The position numbers and the translations under genes are program-made. A DNA stretch of 49,215 bases from HIMB59 sp038124765 (lineage in GTDB: Bacteria; Pseudomonadota; Alphaproteobacteria; HIMB59), in contig JAYPCO010000003.1 in NCBI GenBank assembly GCA_038124765.1, positions 1 through 49,215 of the forward strand, in the 5' to 3' direction. Below the pieces are notes generated by a model that was not told where the DNA came from, searched no databases, and was given only the letters and a program-made list of their open reading frames with translations. This document shows, piece by piece, positions 16,999 through 25,900 of this stretch (positions are counted from its first letter, which is position 1; the number at the start of each line of letters is the position of its first letter).

Positions 16999-17483
16999 TT
17001 GATCACAGCTGCTGATAAACGATTATAACCTGCAGTAAACCCAGCCAAGGAATAGGTTATAGTAGCTTCACGATTATCAAGCAATAGTGCTTTGACCTGT
17101 AGAGAGCTACCTGCTTTTAATAAATTTACAAAATTTTCCGCTATAATTTCAGCAATAAAACAGGCACTTTGATTACAATAAGCATAGTTTAACTCAATTG
17201 GATCTTTGTCATCAATTTGTAATTGAACAGCGCTTTTTAAATTTACAGCATGGGGAAATGCAATTTGCATTTGAGTAAGGCTGTCAGGATTAATTCCTAA
17301 AGATAAATAACTAACAACTTCATTTGTGCTGGGATCAATAACCAGCTCTCTTAGATCACAAATTTTTTGTGACTGCTCTTCAATACATGCGAACTGCCAT
17401 GCCTCAAAATTTTCTTGATCTACGATGTGCTGATCCGCTAACGCAACATGAGATAATAGTAATAAAAAAATTATAAATCGCAT
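16995..17483 (-). CDS. IalB-family secreted protein
   Basis: This resembles the invasion-associated locus B family, common in alphaproteobacteria and of poorly known function. Its 162 residues start with a cleavable signal peptide (MRFIIFLLLLSHVALA, likely cut near 16). The family pattern is a W.F.C......CDLR start (FEAWQFACIEEQSQKICDL), a central paired-cysteine CNQSACF, and a C-terminal SLAGFTAGYNRL. The cysteines suggest disulphides in the periplasm. It overlaps the convergent MFS gene by four bases and stands alone. Confidence 0.8.
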   Translation of the reverse strand: MRFIIFLLLLSHVALADQHIVDQENFEAWQFACIEEQSQKICDLRELVIDPSTNEVVSYLSLGINPDSLTQMQIAFPHAVNLKSAVQLQIDDKDPIELNYAYCNQSACFIAEIIAENFVNLLKAGSSLQVKALLLDNREATITYSLAGFTAGYNRLSAAVIN

Positions 17484-17525
17484 CGCTACACAGTATATGA
17501 ACCTAATTTAAATCCAACTAGGAAA

Positions 17526-18575
17526 TTAGGATGCTTTAAGAGTAATTTCAATGAGTTCGTTATTGCTACCGATGCGAAGCTTTGGACCCCAAGTAGCAGC
17601 GCCTGAGCTAACATAAAGTTCATTATTCTGATGTGAATAGTGGCCGTATTTCTCAGGGAATTGAATTCGAACCATAAAATTAAATGGAAATATTTGACCG
17701 TTATGGGTATGTCCACTTAACATTAAATTAGCCTTGTCTCTAACTTTTTGCCAAATAGAGGGTTGATGAACTAATAATAGATTAAATAAATCTTTATTAT
17801 ACAGAGACTGAAAAATATTTATTTTATGATCTTTAGTTTGGTTATCTGATATTCCAATTAAGTTGATCTCATCTAGTTGTATGCTTTGGTTGTCTAGAAT
17901 TTTAACACCTAGTGACTGCAAATTTTTAAGATGAGATAAATGATTTTTTACATAATACTCATGATTACCAGTCACAAAATAAATTGGCATTTGTAAATTC
18001 TTTAAAGCTTCCACATCCTGTATTTTAAATGAGCTACTATCAAATAAGTCTCCTCCAATTAAGACAAAATCAGGGTTTAATTTTTGAATATGCTTAATGA
18101 TATTGGATAGTGTCTTGGGTGGATTGGATCCAATATGAATATCACTTACAAATATGAATTTTTTGGAGTTCTTAATTAAAGGGGAGGAATAAGTAATATT
18201 TTTTATTTTTAAATTTTTAGCATTCCAATAGCCATACACCAAAAGAACAGATAAAAGACACCCATAAACAATTAATTTATTTAAATCAGAAATAGGAGAA
18301 AGGAAGTTGATTAAGTTTATTCCTGAAACAATAAGAAGGGATAAACTGCCTATACCGACACCCTCATATACAAAAGTTTTTAAAAATTTATTACTACTTT
18401 TTGATCTTAAATAATAAAGGCATGCAAAAAAAACTACAATTGAAGTAATCAGACTTTCCAAAAAAGATGTTTGATAGCCTAACCAACTAGTAACAACATC
18501 AAAAGGATAAACAAAAACTAAGTAGGAAATAAGAAATAAAACTGTTAATGGAACTACTATTAAAAACTTTTTCAC
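17526..18575 (-). CDS. Membrane-anchored metallophosphoesterase (YkuE/YaeI-like)
   Basis: This is a predicted calcineurin-like phosphoesterase on the membrane surface. Its 349 residues begin with four or so hydrophobic segments (about 1-125), followed by the catalytic domain. The motifs are in order: VSDIHIGS, GGDLFD, TGNHEYY, and SGHTHNGQIFPF, giving the Asp, His and Asn metal ligands. Relatives such as E. coli YaeI act on UDP-diacylglucosamine or other phospholipid-like esters, but the substrate here is not known. It lies in a minus-strand run with the EamA transporter three bases upstream. Confidence 0.85.
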   Translation of the reverse strand: MKKFLIVVPLTVLFLISYLVFVYPFDVVTSWLGYQTSFLESLITSIVVFFACLYYLRSKSSNKFLKTFVYEGVGIGSLSLLIVSGINLINFLSPISDLNKLIVYGCLLSVLLVYGYWNAKNLKIKNITYSSPLIKNSKKFIFVSDIHIGSNPPKTLSNIIKHIQKLNPDFVLIGGDLFDSSSFKIQDVEALKNLQMPIYFVTGNHEYYVKNHLSHLKNLQSLGVKILDNQSIQLDEINLIGISDNQTKDHKINIFQSLYNKDLFNLLLVHQPSIWQKVRDKANLMLSGHTHNGQIFPFNFMVRIQFPEKYGHYSHQNNELYVSSGAATWGPKLRIGSNNELIEITLKAS

Positions 18576-18578
18576 TTT

Positions 18579-19439
18579 TTATTTATTATCAAAAAAGAAT
18601 AACAATAATCCTGCAATAATAACAAATACAATACCAATATAATTAAAGATCGTAGGTAATTGTTGAAATACAAACCAACCTAATACCACTCCATAAATAA
18701 GTTGGAAATAACTTGTCATTCCATAAATAGAAGCCGGTAACATTCGAGAACCGTAAACTATAGCCGTAATTCCCAATCCCGCGATAATCCCTCCAAACAC
18801 AGATAACGCTAGATGATTTATTGTCATGTAAACAAACTCAAACTTCATAGCTAAAAGAAAAACGATTACACTTATAATCATACTAAAAAAAGAAGCTTCA
18901 AAGGATGATGATAGGTGCATAAATTTTCTGGTTATCAAATTAGTAAGAGCTATACAAAATGCTCCACCAAAAACCAATAACACCCCCACTAATGATACAG
19001 AGCCACTTCCAAATGGTTCTGCAGAGATAATTACTCCACAAAAGCCCAATAAAATAGCCACAATACGAACTAAATTGATATTATCGCTCAAATAAAAATG
19101 AGACAAAACCAATAACATTAAAGGAGAGCTGAATAGGACAGGGTAAACAACAGCAAGAGGTAGTTTAATCACGCCCATTAATACAAGTAAAAAACCCAAT
19201 GAATGAACCAACCCTCTTATTGTCTGAAAGCCATAATGTTGATTTGTAAAAAATGTAATGCTGTGATTTTTGATAACAAAGAACGTAAGTGGAATGAGAG
19301 AAAAAAAGGCATTTAAAAATAATAATTGTAGTATTGGATAATGAGATCCTAGAACTTTAATTACGGAGTCCATGGACACCATAAAAACGTATCCACCCAA
19401 AGAAATAAAAAAAGGGAAAAAGAATTTTCTATTCAGCAT
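18579..19439 (-). CDS. EamA-family (DMT) transporter
   Basis: This is a ten-helix inner-membrane exporter of the drug/metabolite superfamily. In 286 residues two EamA repeats are visible: one about 10-140 (ending LGFCGVIIS) and one about 150-285 with PASIYGMTSYFQLIYGVVLGW and a closing GIVFVIIAGLLLF. Substrates of this family are amino acids, nucleosides or other small metabolites and cannot be assigned. It shares a transcript with the phosphoesterase (three-base gap). Confidence 0.85.
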   Translation of the reverse strand: MLNRKFFFPFFISLGGYVFMVSMDSVIKVLGSHYPILQLLFLNAFFSLIPLTFFVIKNHSITFFTNQHYGFQTIRGLVHSLGFLLVLMGVIKLPLAVVYPVLFSSPLMLLVLSHFYLSDNINLVRIVAILLGFCGVIISAEPFGSGSVSLVGVLLVFGGAFCIALTNLITRKFMHLSSSFEASFFSMIISVIVFLLAMKFEFVYMTINHLALSVFGGIIAGLGITAIVYGSRMLPASIYGMTSYFQLIYGVVLGWFVFQQLPTIFNYIGIVFVIIAGLLLFFFDNK

Positions 19440-19457
19440 TTAAATTAAATGAAAACA

Positions 19458-19844
19458 TTATTCTTTTTTTAAAGAAACACACTTTAAATCATATGCCCAT
19501 TCCTTATTGTATTGTTTATAAAGTATAGAAAAATCCATATCTAGCTCTGCATTAATAAGAATTTTTGATTCATAGTCTTCTGTCTCATAAATAAATTCGA
19601 TTTGATCTTCGCTTGACGAGGTTAATTGATATTCTTTTTCATCAAAAGAGCTAATAATCTTAATATCTTGCATATTTTCTCTATCTAAAAGATCTAACTG
19701 TGTTCCGGGAACTTTTTGTTTACAATCAAAATATTTTAATGCATTGATTTGTCGATCACAGATACACGCTAGGGAAAATTTTTCTAAAATATCTGCCCAT
19801 ACAAAACTGGGAAGTAAAAAAATAATGATAGCAATTAGTTTCAT
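19458..19844 (-). CDS. Secreted hypothetical protein
   Basis: I do not recognise this 128-residue protein. It has a clear signal peptide (MKLIAIIIFLLPSFVWA, likely cut after 17), so the mature part of about 110 residues is periplasmic or outer-membrane associated. Four cysteines (ACIC, DC, KC near the C-terminus) could form two disulphides. The mature part is rich in acidic residues and predicted beta strands. It starts the minus-strand run with the EamA transporter 18 bases downstream, and a divergent small gene starts 23 bases upstream. Confidence 0.7.
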   Translation of the reverse strand: MKLIAIIIFLLPSFVWADILEKFSLACICDRQINALKYFDCKQKVPGTQLDLLDRENMQDIKIISSFDEKEYQLTSSSEDQIEFIYETEDYESKILINAELDMDFSILYKQYNKEWAYDLKCVSLKKE

Positions 19845-19867
19845 TTCAATTATTTTTATATACTAAG

Positions 19868-19969
19868 ATGAATAAACAGTTAATTACTATCATTATTTTT
19901 TGTGGCATTGGTTTTGCCGTTATAAGAATTATTCTAGAATCTGTTTTCCCTAATGGTTTATCTTTTTGA
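19868..19969 (+). CDS. 33-residue single-helix membrane peptide
   Basis: ATG 19868 to TGA 19967-19969 encodes 33 residues: a short polar start (MNKQ), a hydrophobic stretch of about 18 residues (LITIIIFCGIGFAVIRII), then LESVFPNGLSF. The stop overlaps the TTG start of the next gene as TTGA, the same coupling seen at dapE/peroxiredoxin. This speaks for real translation. No function is recognised. It could also be a leader that allows ribosomes to reach the next gene. Confidence 0.5.
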   Translation: MNKQLITIIIFCGIGFAVIRIILESVFPNGLSF

Positions 19970-20193
19970 ACGACGAAAATAAAAAAGCGTTATGGAAAAA
20001 AATACAACAGACCGGGGATTTGCTTCAGCCTCTACTTAAACCCTCGCCCTATCACCCCAAGGGAAGAAATGCCTATGCGCATATTGCTTTATGTATCAAA
20101 GAACATTTTGGACAAAGCTATAAAGATATCTCTGATGAACGCTTTCAAGAGGTAGGCGATTACATTGATTATTTATTAAAGAATCCTGACTGA
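19966..20193 (+). CDS. Small conserved-looking hypothetical protein
   Basis: Its 75 soluble residues start at TTG 19966, overlapping the 33-residue ORF. The sequence is mixed-charge with few low-complexity runs. It has a helix start (NKKALWKKIQQTGDLLQPL), a proline-rich turn SPYHPKGRNAYAHIA, and a C-terminal amphipathic helix (FQEVGDYIDYLL). The well-structured HPKGRNAYAH segment suggests purifying selection. No family is recognised, and the function is unknown. Confidence 0.65.
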   Translation: MNDENKKALWKKIQQTGDLLQPLLKPSPYHPKGRNAYAHIALCIKEHFGQSYKDISDERFQEVGDYIDYLLKNPD

Positions 20194-20242
20194 TCTATTA
20201 ACTTGATTTTTTATTAATTAATATTATTTCTTAGCTTAAACA

Positions 20243-20641
20243 ATGCCTCGAACTAAAAGCTTAGCCACTCTCATTGAACAATATGATGAGAATAGAATAT
20301 TCAAACCGAGACCTAATAAGATTCCTTTGGTCTACAATATTTTAAATAGAAAAATTTTTAATAACCGTTTAAAAAAGCCAAAAATTGCAATTAAAAGGAT
20401 GCACGGCGCCTTAGGATTATTTGAGTTTAATCCCTATGCAATTAAATACTGCCACAAAATTACACTCAATGATAAGTATTTAAATTTTAAAGAGTTCGTA
20501 GAAATACTAGCTCATGAAATGGTACATTATTACCAAAAACTTATTCTAAAACAGAATACCGCCAAACATAACAAAGAGTTTTATAGTTTTCGAAAAAAAT
20601 TTAATAAATTAGGTTTAAAACTCCAGCGTGTATATCGATAA
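20243..20641 (+). CDS. SprT-like zinc metalloprotein
   Basis: This 132-residue protein carries the zincin motif HEMVH (H91, E92, H95) inside EILAHEMVHYYQ and a probable third metal histidine in AKHNKEFYSF (H109), the SprT/Spartan-type arrangement. It lacks the C-terminal zinc ribbon of full SprT proteins. Spartan-like proteases act on DNA-protein crosslinks, but bacterial short forms are uncharacterised. It is basic throughout (pI clearly high), which fits nucleic-acid binding. It ends two bases from the convergent gpsA. Confidence 0.75.
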   Translation: MPRTKSLATLIEQYDENRIFKPRPNKIPLVYNILNRKIFNNRLKKPKIAIKRMHGALGLFEFNPYAIKYCHKITLNDKYLNFKEFVEILAHEMVHYYQKLILKQNTAKHNKEFYSFRKKFNKLGLKLQRVYR

Positions 20642-20643
20642 AG

Positions 20644-21603
20644 TTACTCGAATTTAAATTTTCTCTCTAACAGTTTTTTAATTTCTTTATTCGCAGTACT
20701 TCCATTTATAATCTTTATAATAGATTTTAGAATTGGCATTTGTTTATAACTTAACTTAGAGTTTTTTTGGAAGTTTATGGAACTATTATATCCTTCAATA
20801 GTTTGTTTTTTTTTAGTTGTATTTTTATTTTTAATAAGTTTAAAACCAAAATTGTAGTTTCTAGACTTATTAGAGCTACAAGTTAAAATCAAATCCCCTA
20901 TACCTGCCATCGATAGAATTTGATTTGAATTATATTTATAAACTTTTAAAGCAAATTGAATTTCGTGAATACATCGAGTGATATATGAGGCACGTGCATT
21001 ATACCCTAGATCAAGACCATCAATAATCCCAGCCCCAATGGCATAAATGTTTTTAATAACTCCCAAAAACTCAATAGTTTGAATATTACTTGAATAATAA
21101 ATTCTGATATTTGAATGAACAAATAGGCTTCCCACTTTAGTTAATTCTTTTTTTCCACAGATACTCACCGCCGTGGGCTTACCCTGTATAACCTCATCGG
21201 CAAAACTTGGGCCTGAAAAAAAATAAAGATTTTTAATATTTAGCAATAATTTTGCTTGCTGAGATAGGTAGTGTCCGCTCTCAGTCAAACCTTTAGAACA
21301 AATAATAAAATTTTGAAATTTGGCATCTTGTAAGTATTCTTTACAAAACACCTCAAAAGCATTGGCAGGTAGTACATAAAAAACAAAGTTAAAATTACTG
21401 ACTGGTATGGAGCCTGAAATAGATTTTAGTTTTGAGTTTAATTTTTTTTTAGGGAAATACTTTTGGTTGGTATGGTTAAAATTTATTTCTCTAGAAACTT
21501 TATGATCTCTAGCCCAAAGATATGTTTGAATTTTATTTTTTGCTAGAACATGTGCAATAGCTGTTCCCCAAGCCCCTGCACCAATAACTAAACATTTGTT
21601 CAT
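20644..21603 (-). CDS. gpsA: NAD(P)+ glycerol-3-phosphate dehydrogenase
   Basis: This enzyme reduces dihydroxyacetone phosphate to sn-glycerol-3-phosphate for phospholipid synthesis. I chose ATG 21603 (319 residues); a TTG two codons upstream is less likely. The Rossmann motif is VIGAGAWGTAIA, and GPSFADEV, the catalytic-lysine region IKNIYAIGAGI, and GIGDLILTCSS are typical. It is unusually Lys/Asn-rich and AT-rich even for this genome. A second, divergent GpsA-like protein is encoded at 33.6-34.6 kb. The gene lies just outside the carbohydrate cluster, separated from it by a long hairpin. Confidence 0.92.
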   Translation of the reverse strand: MNKCLVIGAGAWGTAIAHVLAKNKIQTYLWARDHKVSREINFNHTNQKYFPKKKLNSKLKSISGSIPVSNFNFVFYVLPANAFEVFCKEYLQDAKFQNFIICSKGLTESGHYLSQQAKLLLNIKNLYFFSGPSFADEVIQGKPTAVSICGKKELTKVGSLFVHSNIRIYYSSNIQTIEFLGVIKNIYAIGAGIIDGLDLGYNARASYITRCIHEIQFALKVYKYNSNQILSMAGIGDLILTCSSNKSRNYNFGFKLIKNKNTTKKKQTIEGYNSSINFQKNSKLSYKQMPILKSIIKIINGSTANKEIKKLLERKFKFE

Positions 21604-21621
21604 AAACAAATGTATTTAAAA

Positions 21622-21660
21622 CTAGAATTGTCAATTATTCAAAATAATTAACAATTCTAG
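21622..21660 (-). terminator. Long inverted repeat, terminator-like
   Basis: Arms 21622-21639 and 21643-21660 pair over 18 bases with one mismatch and a three-base loop (arm starts CTAGAATTGT). On the minus strand it follows the RhaD-type gene stop by 21 bases and is trailed by AGTTTTAAAT, a weak U tract. It probably ends the module A transcript and separates it from gpsA. The AT-rich stem could also work for the opposite strand. Confidence 0.65.
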
Positions 21661-21681
21661 ATAAATAATAAATAAATTGAG

Positions 21682-23520
21682 CTATCTTAATGATGACTCA
21701 ATATTACCGCCATCAACTGTTATGACGCTTGCGGTTGTTTTGAGCGATAGTGCTAAATGATAGAAAGCATCTGCCACGTCTTCTGCTTTTACTTCTTGTT
21801 TTAACAAATTTCCTGCCATGTACTGTTCAACAGTTAAACCTCTTGATTTAGCTCTTTTTGCAATCATATCAGGGTTTAATAAACCACTTCTAATTCTATC
21901 AGCGTTCACTCCATTAAATCGAATGCCGTATTTACTAGACTCCACCACATACTGCTTCATTAAAAACATTAATGTCGCTTTTGGTAAGCCATAAGCTCCA
22001 AAATTCGGACCTGGGTTAACCGCCTGTTTAGAAATATTAAATACAACCGCTCCTTTAGTATTTTGCTTTTTCATAATAGCTGTTCCGTGTTTTACAAAGT
22101 AGTGATGAGCAAAGAAATTTAAATCAAAGCTACTATCGAGTTGTTTTTTNNNNNNNNNNNNNNNNNNNNNNNNNNNNNNNNNNNNNNNNNNNNNNNNNNN
22201 NNNNNNNNNNNNNNNNNNNNNNNNNNNNNNNNNNNNNNNNNNNNNNNNNGATGGTTTGAGCTTTGCCAGTTCTAAAGGCCAATACTCCATTCGGAATATT
22301 TCTTTTTCAGGGATAGATTTAAATTTTCCAAACTTAGCAGCATTTAAAATGACAGATAAAGAATTTAAACCCACATCCATCGCAATTTTTGCGTCTTTAT
22401 AGGATGGGCCTGTTGAAAAAATACCTACACCTTTGACTACAATCAATCGAGGATAAGGATCCAACATCGAAGCTGAAGGATTATATTTATGATTTCTCTT
22501 AAAATACTTTTGATAATCCGATTTATATTTTTCAATAGCAATTATGAGTTTTTTTTCAATATTAGCTGATTTTTCATTACTAAAATCTAACACAAGGGGT
22601 TTTGATTTTATTCTAATAACGTGGTCTGGCGTTACAGGGCCTTGATTAGTAAAGTCATTTAATTGTGGGTGTGAAAAAAATTCATTTAAGAAAGATGGAT
22701 TGTGAAAATGAACAATTTTTCTTTCAAAATCATCGCCTTTTTTATTACTTATTTGTTGTCTAATAATATTTGCAATATCTGCGACTTTGATTTTTTTCTC
22801 TTGATAAGATTTGATTGTTATTTTTTTTGATTTTTTTGCTAATTCTTGTTCTGCCTTCGTGATGTACTTAATCATTCGGACATAACTTTCCTTTGCATCC
22901 TCCGCAAAAGTAAATATGCCATGGTTAAGCAAAATCAATCCTTTAACTTTTGTATTTTTCTCAAACACTTCCGCTGCTTTTTTCGCTAACTCAAAACCAG
23001 GCATGATATATGGAACGATACCCATTTCCTCTCCAAAAACTCTTTTACAAATTTCTTCTGGGTTAGGTTGGTCTATTAACGAAAGGATTGCATTGGAATG
23101 TGAATGATCGACAAACTTATGTGGTAAAAAAGCGTGAAGCAGTGTTTCTACAGATGCATTAGGGAAGGAAGTATCTAACATATATTTTCGTTGATAGTTA
23201 ACCATTTGAAAGTCATCAAGTTTTTGCAACTTTCGCATTCCTAATAAGTTTCTCATTTCTAACGCTGGGAAGCCGTCTTCTTCGATATTTCCCATATCTT
23301 TACCGCTGCCTTTGACATAAATAATTTCTTCTTGGTTACCTAACAGAGTTTTAATAGAAGATTTTACCGATGTATTCCCACCACCATGAAGTACGACTGT
23401 GGGATCATTACCAAGAAGTTGCGTTGTATAAATTCTTAAAGCAAGGTCTTTGCTAACACCTTTTTTGGCATAATTATTAATATATGTATTTGCTTCTTTA
23501 TCGTTGTATTTGCTTTTCAT
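21682..23520 (-). CDS. RhaD-type bifunctional aldolase/short-chain dehydrogenase (N gap inside)
   Basis: This is a fusion of a class II aldolase with an SDR, as in alphaproteobacterial RhaD, which cleaves rhamnulose-1-phosphate to DHAP and lactaldehyde and oxidises the aldehyde. The aldolase part (about 1-400) has HGGGNTSVKS, zinc ligands in DHSHSNA and LLNHGIFTFAED. The SDR part keeps AYGLPKA (YxxxK), DRIRSG and VITVDGGN at the end. The 100 N at 22150-22249 lie where the SDR glycine motif and NNAG should be. Known relatives are near 700 residues against 612 here, so about 80-90 more residues are probably missing. Last gene of module A. The real sugar is not fixed. Confidence 0.85.
   Translation of the reverse strand: MKSKYNDKEANTYINNYAKKGVSKDLALRIYTTQLLGNDPTVVLHGGGNTSVKSSIKTLLGNQEEIIYVKGSGKDMGNIEEDGFPALEMRNLLGMRKLQKLDDFQMVNYQRKYMLDTSFPNASVETLLHAFLPHKFVDHSHSNAILSLIDQPNPEEICKRVFGEEMGIVPYIMPGFELAKKAAEVFEKNTKVKGLILLNHGIFTFAEDAKESYVRMIKYITKAEQELAKKSKKITIKSYQEKKIKVADIANIIRQQISNKKGDDFERKIVHFHNPSFLNEFFSHPQLNDFTNQGPVTPDHVIRIKSKPLVLDFSNEKSANIEKKLIIAIEKYKSDYQKYFKRNHKYNPSASMLDPYPRLIVVKGVGIFSTGPSYKDAKIAMDVGLNSLSVILNAAKFGKFKSIPEKEIFRMEYWPLELAKLKPXXXXXXXXXXXXXXXXXXXXXXXXXXXXXXXXXXKKQLDSSFDLNFFAHHYFVKHGTAIMKKQNTKGAVVFNISKQAVNPGPNFGAYGLPKATLMFLMKQYVVESSKYGIRFNGVNADRIRSGLLNPDMIAKRAKSRGLTVEQYMAGNLLKQEVKAEDVADAFYHLALSLKTTASVITVDGGNIESSLR
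22150..22249. other. Assembly gap (100 N) in the RhaD-type gene
   Basis: Exactly 100 N at the aldolase/SDR junction. Homologous proteins carry roughly 120 residues here (Rossmann start of the SDR), so the gap is probably much shorter than the missing DNA. Confidence 0.95.
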
Positions 23521-23545
23521 TAATCCTCCAGATTAAAATATTACT

Positions 23546-24604
23546 CTAATCAATTCTTTTTGAAGTAGAACGATCAAAGAGATGTGCTTTAGTTGCGTCA
23601 ATTGACAAGGAGATTGTATCTCCAATTTTTATGCTTGTTCTTCCACCTGGTTGAACTAAGCGAAATTCGTTTCCATCTAGATTAGCAATAATATGTGTTT
23701 CAGACCCGGTGGTTTCTACTAAAATAACTTGCGCTTTAATATTAGAGCTATCATCAATTTTGACATCCGTTGGTCTAATTCCATAGACTACACTTTGATT
23801 AGCTGAAACATTTTGTTTTAAATGTGGTAACTCTTGGTTAGAGACTTTCATTGTATTGTGATCTGTAACCATACCATTAATTAAGTTAATGGATGGCGAG
23901 CCAATAAAATCAGCTACAAATAAATTATTGGGCTTCTCATAAATTTCATTAGGAGTAGCGATTTGTTCAATAATACCCCCATTCATAATTACAATTTCAT
24001 CTGCCATAGTCATGGCTTCAATTTGATCATGAGTTACATAAATTGTAGTTGCATTTTGTTCATTATGGAGTTTTCTTATTTCAAATCTCATATGCGCTCT
24101 AAGTTTTGCATCAAGGTTAGATAAAGGTTCATCAAAAAGGAATACTTCAGGATCTCTTACCAGCGCTCTTCCCATCGCAACCCTCTGACGTTGTCCACCG
24201 GAGAGTTCTTTTGGAGTTCGATGTAAATAATCGGTTAAGTTTAAAACAGATGCTGCCCAATCAACTTTCTTTTTAATTTCGTCTTTATTGATCTTTCGGA
24301 TTTGTAAACTAAAGGCAATATTATCAAAAACATTCATCTGCGGATAAAGGGCATAGTTTTGAAAAACCATGGCGATATCTCTATCCCTTGGGTGAACATT
24401 ATTCACTACTTTGCCCGCAATAGAAATTTCGCCGCTTGAAATTGTCTCTAATCCTGCGGTCATTCTCAGAAGAGTTGTCTTTCCACATCCAGAGGGACCT
24501 AAGAGGACTACGAATTTTTGATTACCAATTTCAAGGTTAATGTTTTTTAATACTTCAACAGAACCAAAACTCTTTTTGATATTTGTGTATTGTACTTCAG
24601 ACAT
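23546..24604 (-). CDS. ABC transporter ATPase, UgpC/MalK type
   Basis: This is the ATP-hydrolysing subunit of a carbohydrate importer, most likely a homodimer serving the permeases at 29.9-32.3 kb and the binding protein at 28.2-29.7 kb. In 352 residues all motifs are canonical: Walker A GPSGCGKTT, Q-loop FQNYALYP, signature LSGGQRQR, Walker B LFDEPLSNLD, H-loop YVTHDQIEA. A C-terminal TOBE/OB domain (from about 235) contains GIRPTDVKI. It overlaps the AraM-like gene by eight bases. It contrasts with the two degenerate ATPases of module B. Confidence 0.93.
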   Translation of the reverse strand: MSEVQYTNIKKSFGSVEVLKNINLEIGNQKFVVLLGPSGCGKTTLLRMTAGLETISSGEISIAGKVVNNVHPRDRDIAMVFQNYALYPQMNVFDNIAFSLQIRKINKDEIKKKVDWAASVLNLTDYLHRTPKELSGGQRQRVAMGRALVRDPEVFLFDEPLSNLDAKLRAHMRFEIRKLHNEQNATTIYVTHDQIEAMTMADEIVIMNGGIIEQIATPNEIYEKPNNLFVADFIGSPSINLINGMVTDHNTMKVSNQELPHLKQNVSANQSVVYGIRPTDVKIDDSSNIKAQVILVETTGSETHIIANLDGNEFRLVQPGGRTSIKIGDTISLSIDATKAHLFDRSTSKRID

Positions 24605-25898
24605 TAATTAAACTATCCAATTGATTACTATCACCAGCTAAATCGAGAATGGTGTAGCGATCTCGAATGAATCTACCATATTTTAGAGCATCTTTATAAA
24701 AATTACCATCAAGTTTAGCATCTTCAGGGGTACGCAGTGCACCACACTCGCCCATCGAATTCCAGATGACATCATAATCTAACATTTTATCTCTCAGGGG
24801 TTCGACAAATTCTAGCCAGTGTTTAGAAAAATACTCATTAGTATCATCGGACTTTTGTTGATCGAATAATTTTGGCTTCATCAACTCCTTGATTGTTTGG
24901 AGCATTGGCTCTCCCATTTTTGCAACAATTTCATCTTCAGGAATTTGAGTAGGTGAAAGAATAGGAGGTTGGTCTTTTTTTAAAATTGCATTTTGCATCT
25001 TAGACATACTAATAGTCGCTATACCCACTTGTTCACCATGAGAGGTTCCTGGATGTTTTTCTTTAGCAAACATATCAATATAGTGAGAAATACCGTGCTC
25101 TCCCATGCTACCGACATGAGTTGTTTGGGTAAAAGAAGTTCCCAGACCCATTATTGCTGAAATTCTTGTCAGCATACCCAGAGCTTCAATATCCCCATCT
25201 GCAATTTGTTTTGCACCGTCAATCATTTCTTGTTCATATAGTGCGAGTAAAGCATAAGGTGTTGGTTTATAATCTGTTTTTAGTAGTTGATGAGACATTA
25301 GCCAATCAACTTGTGCTGTAGTTCTACATATCACATCTGCAAACGCAGCAGCAGTCAATCTTTTAGGACAATTGCTTAATACTTCTAAATCAAAGAAAAC
25401 TCCTTGAGCATAATGAGCAACAAGTGATTTCTTAACACCCTCAAATGAAATAGATGCTGTTCCAGTTGTATAGGCGTTCATTGGCGTAGTAGCAAAAACA
25501 GAATAAGTTTTTTTTTCTAAAAATGTTGCGTATTTTATACTGTCACTGACTGTGCCAGATCCAATAGCAATCATGCCATCATAGTCTTTTAATTTTTGCT
25601 GAAGATGCTGAACACCTTGAATACTTGAAGATGGCTTCTCCCAAATATATTCATCCGCATTAATCTTACCATGAATATTTTTAAAAACTCTTTCTCCCAT
25701 TGCTTTATGCGTAAAAGGATCACTGACAATTAAAAGTTTTTGGTTAGGGTGAAGGTCTTTGATGAGGTCTGCTTCTTGTCCGTCTAGTTGCTTGCTGATT
25801 TCAATCTTTTTTATAGGAATGCTATATTTTTTTTGGTCGATAGGGCTTACCCAAATACCCTTTGTTAAATCGTCGATAACTCCGTTGTAATTGCTCAT
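24597..25898 (-). CDS. AraM-like (glycerol-1-phosphate dehydrogenase family) dehydrogenase 1
   Basis: This is a member of the iron-alcohol-dehydrogenase superfamily close to AraM/sn-glycerol-1-phosphate dehydrogenase, which interconverts DHAP and G1P with NAD(P). It has 433 residues. The nucleotide site is IAIGSGTVSDSIKYAT. The metal region is HVGSMGEHGISHYIDMF and HPGTSHGEQVG with conserved histidines, and CRTTAQVDWL is shared with the second paralog at 47.2-48.5 kb. In this operon it probably oxidises a polyol phosphate or handles G1P/DHAP. The substrate is not proven. It lies between the FGGY kinase (two bases) and the ATPase (overlap). Confidence 0.82.
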   Translation of the reverse strand: MSNYNGVIDDLTKGIWVSPIDQKKYSIPIKKIEISKQLDGQEADLIKDLHPNQKLLIVSDPFTHKAMGERVFKNIHGKINADEYIWEKPSSSIQGVQHLQQKLKDYDGMIAIGSGTVSDSIKYATFLEKKTYSVFATTPMNAYTTGTASISFEGVKKSLVAHYAQGVFFDLEVLSNCPKRLTAAAFADVICRTTAQVDWLMSHQLLKTDYKPTPYALLALYEQEMIDGAKQIADGDIEALGMLTRISAIMGLGTSFTQTTHVGSMGEHGISHYIDMFAKEKHPGTSHGEQVGIATISMSKMQNAILKKDQPPILSPTQIPEDEIVAKMGEPMLQTIKELMKPKLFDQQKSDDTNEYFSKHWLEFVEPLRDKMLDYDVIWNSMGECGALRTPEDAKLDGNFYKDALKYGRFIRDRYTILDLAGDSNQLDSLINV

Positions 25899-25900
25899 TA

